A stretch of 64,000 bases of DNA from Lepidostoma basale. Its lineage: Eukaryota; Arthropoda; Insecta; Trichoptera; Lepidostomatidae. The DNA lies in NCBI GenBank assembly GCA_022606425.2, contig JAHDVF020000101.1:124001-188000 (forward strand), read 5' to 3'. The position numbers and the translations under genes are program-made. Positions 57,351 to 64,000 of the stretch are shown here, piece after piece (the stretch's first letter is position 1; every line of letters starts with the position of its first letter). Under the pieces are notes generated by a model. The model was not told the DNA's origin. It saw nothing but the letters and a program-made list of their open reading frames with translations, and made no database searches.

Positions 57351-57377
57351 ACTTTCATCAAGAGATTTATATATTAT

Positions 57378-57798
57378 ATCTTCTTCTTCTTCTTCTTCTT
57401 TTTGTCCTGTCACACCTCCGTGGTGCATAAGGCCTCAAGGAATCTTCTCCACCCGACTCTATCGCATGCCTGATGCTTAACATCATCCCAGGTGAGACCT
57501 GCTGCCTTAACCTCGCCCTGCAGGGTTCTTCTCCAGGTGGCTCTAGGTCTGCCTCGCTTTCTCTTTCCCCCATAGGGGACCAGTCTAGTGCGCCCTGAGC
57601 GATGCAGGCTGGGTTCCGTCTCAGAGTGTGACCGATCCACTGCCACTTGCGCCTAGCGACTTGTTCTCTAATTGGCTTTTCGCCTGCCATGGTCCAGAGA
57701 ACGGCATTTGACACTGTTTGGGGCCAATAGATTTTGAATATTGAGCGAAGGCACCTATTTATAAACACCTGGAGTTTACCAATAACGTCTGCGGTATG
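57378..57798 (-). mobile_element. LINE-B, young copy
   Basis: Tail (cttctt)n, then antisense FLEALCTTEV, RATWRRTLQG-like and WTMAGEKPIREQVARRKWQW. tatattatat occurs at both edges as a likely target duplication. One missing base in the cccccc run shifts the frame. Confidence 0.88.
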
Positions 57799-57838
57799 TA
57801 TATTATATGTATATAACATGTATATTATATCAATACAT

Positions 57839-58311
57839 AAACTAACTAACTTACCATCACGCCGTCTCTCCAGAGGGGTAGGCAGAAGAATGGAACGCCA
57901 CACTGTTCTGTCCTGACATACGTTTCTCGCTTCCTCTACATTCATACATCTTGTCAAGCACGCACGTCGATTTTTCCGACTCCTCACGTGACCGACATTC
58001 AATATTTGATTGATTTGATCGTGCCACGTTTTCCTCGGCCTTCCTCTATTTCTAGCTCCGTTCACGCCGTTTACATATACCTTCTTTACCATTCTGTCTT
58101 TACTCATTCTTTCCATGTGTCCAAACCATCTTAATGACCCTTTCCTTATTTTGTTCATAACACTTTCATTCGCACCACATTCACTTCTTATACTTGCATT
58201 TGTCACTCGATCATAAACAGATTTGCCACACATTCGTCTTAGAGATCTCATTTCTACTGCATTTATTCTACTTTCATCCTTCTTTTGCCAGTTCCATGCT
58301 TCACTTCCATA
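57839..58311 (-). mobile_element. LINE-A, young copy
   Basis: CAATACAT at 57831-57838 and 58312-58319 is the target duplication. Antisense RMCGKSVYDRVTNASIRSEC to the (TAAC)n tail. A 323-residue minus-strand frame joins it to the LINE-B next door; this is a chance fusion. Confidence 0.9.
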
Positions 58312-58450
58312 CAATACATGTAAGTCTATAATGCTCATATCTCAAAATTCACCTGACTTCTTTCTATGCACATCCTAAAAAAACACTTTATCCTGTTTAA
58401 TATTACAATTGATTGTCTCTTAAAGTTAATGGATGAATCTGTGATTCCAG

Positions 58451-58641
58451 GGCTGGTTCTCCCCGGGGCAAGTGTTTGTGCTGGACGAGTACTGCGCCCG
58501 CTACGGCGTGCGCGGCTGCTACCGGCACCTGTGCTACCTGGCCGACCTGCTGGACACGGCGCAGGCGGGCTCGCAGACCATCGACCCCACGCTCATCCAC
58601 TACTCCTTCGCCTTCTGCGCCTCGCACGTGCACGGCAACAG
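58451..58641 (+). CDS. Cadps: Cadps exon 17
   Basis: The exon lies between gtgattccag and aacag|gtatct and ends in phase 2. It encodes [40 protein letters not shown] and [20 protein letters not shown], nearly invariant in CAPS. It is GC-rich at third positions, in sharp contrast to its introns. Confidence 0.99.
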
Positions 58642-59610
58642 GTATCTTGGTTTCCCCACTGCCCTCGGTGCCCTTACTGCCCTTACTGCTGTGCTGTGCC
58701 CTCGCCTATCTGACATCTGACATCACCCAACCTTACCCTACTAACACAATATCACCTAACCTTACAATTACCAAGAGTTTTAACCTTTCCCTTACGGTGC
58801 TAAAATAAAAACGTGCGTTCCGGTGTAGGGTAGTCAGTACGCATTAAAAAATTAGCGATTTTAAATCGGGAAAATAGGGTCATTCATAGCTAATCCCCTT
58901 ATATAATTATAATTGAAGTCAAAATTATAATAATTGAGATTTGATTGCTAAAAACATTTAAAAACCATCTGGCAACGCTCACGGAACGGGCATAGACCCG
59001 CTCTGGTTGCAAGCCCGAAAGCTACTGCCGGCAGTGCCGGCGCGGCGGGACGGCGAGAGTGAGAACATTGAGCTAGAACATATGTAAGAGTGAGATACGA
59101 ATATAGTGTCGCGTACTCAGCACTACGAATTTTGTTTCCGATGTTCACAAAATACCTTGGATGTACCCGATGAATTCTGATTATAATTAATATTATTTTT
59201 TTAATCAATGCGTAAATATATTATGGAGGAATACCTAAAATCTTAACCTTGTATTTATTAAATGTATAGAGATATTGATGGTTATTAGAAGCAACGTGTA
59301 GAAGATACCCATCACGGGGAAGGGAGAGTTAACCTTTCATTTGAATTAGATTATCATTTATTTAACTGAATTCCTTTATTCCACCTTCCATGTTATAAAT
59401 GTGTTGTTTACGTTTACAAGAAAATAATTTAAATTTGCTTTGTGAGGATTAGAACAACCAACCTAACCCAACCTACACAATAACACATAACCTTAGAAAA
59501 ACCAAGAGTTTTAACTGAATTGCTCCATTCCACCTTCCATGCTTTAAATGTATTCTTACTTATAGAAGAAAAAGGTTTAAAATGACTTCATAAGGATTAA
59601 ACTTACAACT
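58642..59610. other. Intron 17, part without recognised elements
   Basis: Contains a GC-rich spot near 58975-59060 and repeated accaagagttttaac words (58770, 59505); no gene. Confidence 0.4.
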
Positions 59611-59611
59611 T

Positions 59612-60085
59612 GAAACTAAGTCAGAGAATGTTGAAGTGCTATGTCTGGTCTGTATTACTCTATGGCTAGGAAACTTGGACCCTGAAAGTGCACACTATGA
59701 ACTGGTTGGAAGCATTCGAGATGTGGTTGCACAGGAGAATGTTTCGCATACGGTGGACAGATTTCGTCAGCAATTTGGAGGTTTTGAGGAGAGCCAATTG
59801 TAGTAGACAACTGCTAAAGGACGTTAAGGTCCGTAAGATTTCATATCTGGGTCACATTCTGCGGGGAGATAAATACAGTTTGCTCCAACTAATACTGATG
59901 GGAAAAATTAAGGGGCAGCGTGGTCCTGGTAGAAGGCAAACGTCTTGGCTGTGCAACATAAGAGACTGGACCGGGATGAGACATGTGGGGGAGCTGTTCT
60001 GGGTTGCGCAAGATAGAGAAGTCTTCGCCGGAGTGATTGCCTGATTCAGAAGGTCCTGATACGGCACGCGAAGAAGAATGAGGAT
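59612..60085 (+). mobile_element. LINE C terminus (family of 28.6 kb)
   Basis: Encodes EAFEMWLHRRMFRIRWTDFV, GHILRGDKYSLLQLILMGKI and GPGRRQTSWLCNIRDWTGMR up to a stop. Confidence 0.82.
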
Positions 60086-60089
60086 TAAA

Positions 60090-60715
60090 ACAACTAATAT
60101 AAATTACATCTTTACATTAGTTCATTTATTGTTAGGTTTAAAAAGAAAGCAGTTTTTTTTTAAATGGAGCATCAAGTTTGGGTATCTATGACATTAGCCA
60201 GAGACCAATAATGACATAGACCAATTTTATTTAGTATTAGCTCGTGGGTCACTAAGTCAGCGGTGGCAAGTTACCAACTGGTATCCACCTCTCATAACGC
60301 ATCGAGGGAGGTCTCTTTAATCTTAGAAGGCTCCAATCCAAAAGGAAGCTGCATTACCTGTCCGTAGCTAAACTACAGTAGCAGATGAAACTGTTGGCTG
60401 TTTCAACACTGAGGAGGGTCTTCAAGGTGACATCAATGTGTTTGTGGAGGTATACAAGATGATGGGACTAAAGGTCAATATTGGAAAGACCAAAGTCCTA
60501 TATCAAAAATAACGTGGATTGTCAAACATTGTCCCGTCACTGATATATGTAAAGGACACACCCACCCGAGATGGTTGCTTGAACCAGCTCTAACGAGCTC
60601 ATTATTGTGAAGAAGGAACCGGGTTGTGTTCAGGCTTGACCTAAAATCCTCTGTATTAGGAATCGAGCGATATTTTCCCATGACTTCATTATAAGAACCA
60701 ATAATCATAATTAGA
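60090..60715. other. Decayed repeat DNA
   Basis: 60445-60512 reads YKMMGLKVNIGKTKVLYQK, an RT-like scrap. The rest is not recognised. Confidence 0.4.
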
Positions 60716-60727
60716 ATTCATGAATCT

Positions 60728-61083
60728 TCTTTCTTCTTTTTGTCCTGTCACACCTCCGTGGTGCATAGGGCCTCAAGGAATCTTCTCCACCCGACTCTAT
60801 CGCATGTCTGATGCTTAACATCGTCCCAAATGAGACCTGCTGCCTTAACCTCGTTCTGCAGGGTTCTTCTCCAGGTGGCTCTAGGTCTGCCTCGCTTTCT
60901 CTTTCCCCCCATAGGGGACCAGTCTAGTGCGCCCTGAGCGATGCAGGCTGGGTTCCGTCTCAGAGTGTGATCGATCCACTGCCATTTGCGCCTAGCGACT
61001 TGTTCTCTAATTGGCTTTTCACCTGCCATGGTCCAGAGAACGGCATTTGACACTGTTTGGGGCCAATAGATTTTGAATATTGA
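60728..61083 (-). mobile_element. LINE-B, young copy
   Basis: An open 101-residue minus frame (GALDWSPMGGKRKRGRPRAT, WRRTLQNEVKAAGLIWDDVK, FLEALCTTEV-stop). gaattc.tgaat at both edges is a probable target duplication. Confidence 0.88.
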
Positions 61084-61513
61084 ATTCCTGAATAACTCAC
61101 CTCAAAGGTGCTTTGCTTGTCGCTCGTGACCTCAAAGGCGACTGCTGTGCTGGTGCCCGAGAACAACAAAGCTTGAAGTTGGGCATCTACAGTTGCGTTG
61201 GCGCCACGATATTGATTCGGATCGCTTAGGACAGAAGGTTAATATGAGAGGAGGCCTACATCCAGGAGAGAACGGCCATAACAGTTAGATTTAAAATCAT
61301 TAGATTGGCAGTAATCTAATTATCTAATTTCTTTAACAAAGTTACGGATAAGCTAAATAAGCAGACAATGGCAGATAGAAATAAGTCACACACACATTCG
61401 GCTGCTACTCTTGTAGAGACGTGGGAATGGGACAGCTAGAGATGGACAGGGATCGCAGACGGAGTGGCAGGCGGGTGTGATGACTGATGATGTCCCCATT
61501 ACTGCTCTTGCAG

Positions 61514-61655
61514 GCCAGATGGGGTGGGCAGCATCGCCGTGCAGGAGAAGGACAAGTTTGCAGATATCAAGGACCGGCTGCGCGAGCTGCTGCAGTATCA
61601 GATCACCAATTTCCGGTACGCCTTCCCCTTCGGCCGTCCAGAGGGCGCTCTTAAG
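61514..61655 (+). CDS. Cadps: Cadps exon 18
   Basis: The exon follows gctcttgcag and ends at aag|gtcagt in phase 0. It encodes [40 protein letters not shown] and [18 protein letters not shown] is a CAPS signature. Confidence 0.98.
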
Positions 61656-61704
61656 GTCAGTATCGCCTCTTTTTTCACATTCTTACTTTAAAATAAATAA
61701 AAAT

Positions 61705-62210
61705 TGGATAATTTATAGAGCGCCATTTTTATGAATTAATCATCTCAAGGGCACTGTAGATGATGCTCCGTTTTATGAACTAGTTAAAAAATAAACGTAT
61801 TTAGTATGAGGGCTGCACCTGACGCAGTCCATCAACATTTACATCAGGAAATGATCATAAAAGGTGCGTTTTGAGTCTCCAATTAAACTCTGATGGATTG
61901 GCTCTGAATATTGTTCCAGTCTTAAGAGCCGGCTACAGCGAAGTCTCAGTCGCCAAAGTTTTTGCGAGGACAGGGTTTTGGCACAGTCAATCTACAGATC
62001 GCAGAAGTCTTAGCTGATGCAATGTAGACTGTCTGGCATTCAGGTTCTCGTTGATGCAGAGTTCAGATATATAAGCTGGTGCCATTCCATGCAATGCCTG
62101 TCCAACAGAGCTTGTATTGTATCCTTTCTGGACATTTCAACCAATGGAGCTTTAGATTTGAGTTGTTCAGTTGTATATTACAAACAATCAAATAGTTTGT
62201 AAATGATTAA
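61705..62210 (-). mobile_element. CR1-like LINE debris
   Basis: gccattccatgcaatgcctgtccaacagagc matches 5632-5665; antisense and much decayed. Confidence 0.5.
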
Positions 62211-62295
62211 CAGGAATTTACTGTTTCTCAAATAAAAATATAAAACTCTAGATCAAACATCAGATTTATAGAAATAAATGGGATAATTAACAATA

Positions 62296-62400
62296 ACAGA
62301 AAACATCTGTCTTCTAGAAGTTTTATTTTATTTTATGGTAATGACATTTTTCGCCTTGCTATCAAATGTTTTTAAATGTCTTAGGAAGGAAAAGAAACAT
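62296..62400. repeat. cgaaacatgtcat-family foldback, half
   Basis: aaaacatctgtcttctagaagttttattttattttatggtaatgaca is one arm only. Confidence 0.6.
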
Positions 62401-62499
62401 GTGATTTTGAAAAATTTACAAATTGAGTATAGACAATGAAAAATCTATTAATTTCAAAGCGCGTATCATAAAAAAAGTTTAATGAATCATAAATTTATG

Positions 62500-62775
62500 T
62501 AAGACATTGAGAGATCGCGTAAGGAACAACAGAATAAGAGAGTTATATGAGGTTGAGGATATTATAAGATGGAGCAGACAGTGAAAAAGGGACATGTTCA
62601 AAGAATGGACTCCACCAGACTCCCCTATATTGCATTGCATAATCAGCCTCATGGGACTCGTCCTCGTGGAAGACGTCCTAAAAGATGGAAGGACAGCTGG
62701 GAGTCTACCTCAAAGGAGGAACAACACTCTGGACAACAGACCACATAGGTCTACAACAAGGAAGAAGAAATCGAA
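62500..62775 (+). mobile_element. RTE-like LINE 3' end
   Basis: gacattgagagatcgcgtaagg...gttgaggatattataagatggagcagac...acaacaaggaagaag; reverse of 35720-36035. Confidence 0.8.
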
Positions 62776-62869
62776 GAAATTTATGTATACTTTAATAGAG
62801 ATTTCATATTCCGAGCCATGAAACTGAGCAACCATAAAGTAATCAAAAAACACGCTGGGTATACTAACA

Positions 62870-63062
62870 AAACGACCTTCGTGGCAGAGTAGCAAGAGCT
62901 ATGACTGCCACACAGTGTTCTTGGTCTGGTGTAGAATTCACGTGACAATAAAATGGCGATAGATTAGCTACCTTTCACATGTCACAAGAATCAATATAAT
63001 AGCTAAAAAAAACAAATTGTATACAGTTATTGGTTTCAAACAATCTGTTGTATAAAAAAAAA
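62870..63062 (+). mobile_element. tRNA-derived SINE lacking its B box
   Basis: Head cgaccttcgtggcagagtagcaagagc runs to gactgccacac, then jumps to agtgttcttggtctggtg; about 40 bp with the B box is missing. It ends 100 bp before exon 19. Confidence 0.85.
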
Positions 63063-63163
63063 TGGTGAACTCTGCTGACTATATTCTGAAATCATTTTCT
63101 TTCTTCGTTGTGAGCTCCGTGAGCTCCGTGCGTTCTTGCCACTGATTGTTTTGATTGTTCCAG

Positions 63164-63311
63164 GCAACGCTTAGTTTATTGGAGCGGGTTCTGATGAAGG
63201 ACATCGTCACTCCGGTCCCTCCGGAGGAAGTGAGAGCCATGATTCAGACCAGCCTGGAGACAGCTGCTCTCCTCAACTACACACAACTGTCACAGAAGGC
63301 CAATATCGAAG
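63164..63311 (+). CDS. Cadps: Cadps exon 19
   Basis: The exon starts after gattgttccag and ends at gaa|g|gtattc in phase 1. It encodes [40 protein letters not shown] and QLSQKANIE. Confidence 0.98.
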
Positions 63312-63369
63312 GTATTCATATCAATTCACATTGTTAATAATAATGCACACAGAATAAATTCAGTGTATC

Positions 63370-63720
63370 TTCGTCTTCTTCTTCTCCTTCCTCAGCCTAT
63401 TCCTGTCCACTCCTGGACAAAGGCCTCCTCCATTAGCTTCCATGTCACTCTGTCCTGTGGAGACTGCATCCAGGTTATTCCGACGTGTCTGTTCAGATCA
63501 TCCTTCCACCGTAGTTGCGGTAGTTCAAGTCAGCAGTCTTCTTGTCTAATTTTCATCCGAGCTTCTGGTTACGTGACCTGCCCACTGCCATTTAAGAGTC
63601 GCCACCCTATGGATGATTTCAGTGACCTTTGTTTTTTCTCTCACCGTATCATTTCTGACTCTGTCTCTTAGGCTTATTCCTAACATGGCTCTTTCCATGG
63701 CATATCATCATTAGACACAA
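63370..63720 (-). mobile_element. RTE-like LINE C terminus (48.2-kb family)
   Basis: cctcagcctattcctgtccactcctggacaaaggcc...cttattcctaacatggctctttcc. Confidence 0.75.
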
Positions 63721-63737
63721 AATAGTATCTTGAAATA

Positions 63738-63845
63738 TTATCTTCTTTCGGTGTCATGTCAGGTCCCATCGACGTTGACTATCACTAGGCATCTCTGTCC
63801 CTGACAGCTCGAAACAGCTTCTCAAGTCAGAATAACATATAAAAA
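63738..63845 (-). mobile_element. LINE 3' end fragment
   Basis: cttctttcggtgtcatgtcaggtcccatcgacgttgactatcac...cagctcgaaacagcttctc, antisense of the 29050-29150 type. Confidence 0.6.
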
Positions 63846-63929
63846 CGATACAAAAGCTAGCGTTCGGTAAGGGTTGAGTCTTTTTTTCGTACTTTCTCCA
63901 ATCGTATATTCTAATGTGCCACATTGCAG

Positions 63930-64000
63930 AAGATTTAAGAGGAGAGACCATGGTAACACCCGCCAAGAAACTAGAAGACCTTATACACTTGGCAGAACTT
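63930..64000 (+). CDS. Cadps: Cadps exon 20, cut by window end
   Basis: The exon starts after cacattgcag and completes Glu. It encodes DLRGETMVTPAKKLEDLIHL and AEL up to the last base. KKLEDLIHLAEL is the conserved lead-in to the MHD1/MUN region, which lies beyond the window. Confidence 0.95.

Larger units (their letters stand above)
7613..64000 (+). other. Cadps: Cadps/CAPS gene, 5' two thirds (gene span)
   Basis: CAPS primes dense-core vesicles (and some synaptic vesicles) for Ca2+-triggered fusion at the plasma membrane. It binds PI(4,5)P2 through its PH domain and SNAREs through its MUN region. Twenty exons join in one frame to about 877 residues. From the first exon these give a Pro/Ala-rich N terminus (1-88), a conserved N-terminal region (89-367), a C2 domain (about 390-520), a PH domain (about 523-640) and the conserved segment before MHD1 (650-877). 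Family proteins have about 1,300 residues, so the MUN/MHD1 part lies beyond the window. Introns range from about 0.6 kb to 15.8 kb and hold almost all the transposon debris. Identity rests on long conserved stretches such as [20 protein letters not shown] and [14 protein letters not shown]. The first exon of the gene is probably upstream of the window. Confidence 0.96.

Noticed and set aside
57367..58338. 323-residue minus ORF
   Set aside because: It is a chance in-frame join of two neighbouring 5'-truncated LINEs (LINE-A and LINE-B), not a gene.
58366..58713. 115-residue + strand ORF over exon 17
   Set aside because: Wrong frame relative to the conserved CAPS exon; an artefact of its GC-rich sequence.

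Overview
The window is animal nuclear DNA, most likely from an insect. It is AT-rich, has GT-AG introns, no bacterial-style operons, and is packed with transposon remains. It carries one recognisable host gene: the 5' two thirds of Cadps/CAPS (calcium-dependent secretion activator), on the + strand. The protein resembles insect CAPS (for example [38 protein letters not shown]). I cannot name the order or species.

Gene layout: twenty exons are supported by sequence, by GT-AG borders and by unbroken phase. They are 7613?-7794, 10647-10728, 12138-12305, 12905-13080, 14238-14323, 26299-26453, 29213-29293, 31157-31326, 47130-47223, 49244-49365, 50207-50351, 51107-51213, 51644-51819, 52979-52999, 54012-54188, 55895-56031, 58451-58641, 61514-61655, 63164-63311 and 63930-64000 (cut by the window end). 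Spliced, they give about 877 residues: a low-complexity N terminus, the conserved CAPS N-terminal region, the C2 domain, the PH domain and the stretch leading towards MHD1/MUN. The very N terminus (the acidic DPSSSEEE-type start known in CAPS proteins) is not seen and probably lies upstream. The MUN C terminus lies downstream. Two further phase-compatible exons look like alternative exons: 84 nt at 11734-11817 and a 27-nt microexon at 41399-41425. A 9-nt candidate at 19626-19634 is weak.

Between the exons and in the first 7.5 kb lies a dense graveyard of mobile DNA. Several non-LTR retrotransposon families are present as 5'-truncated copies. LINE-A has a (GTTA)n tail placed right after its stop codon; LINE-B has a GAA-rich tail; others have RTE-like or CR1-like C termini. 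A tRNA-derived SINE is present in about nine pieces, and a 150-bp short element shares the LINE-A tail. DNA transposons include a piggyBac-like relic with TTAA target sites, two copies of a 780-bp TTAA-flanked element at the two ends of intron 1, a 690-bp mariner-like element with TIRs, a hAT-type MITE with an 8-bp target duplication, other mariner pieces and a CENP-B/pogo-like remnant. There are also several foldback elements, one short LTR, a perfect 267-bp tandem duplication and three minisatellites (29, 15 and 30 bp).

I found no new multi-gene system. The most useful leads are the unannotated alternative exons of Cadps, the LINE-A/short-element partnership, and the symmetric placing of TTAA elements at both ends of intron 1.
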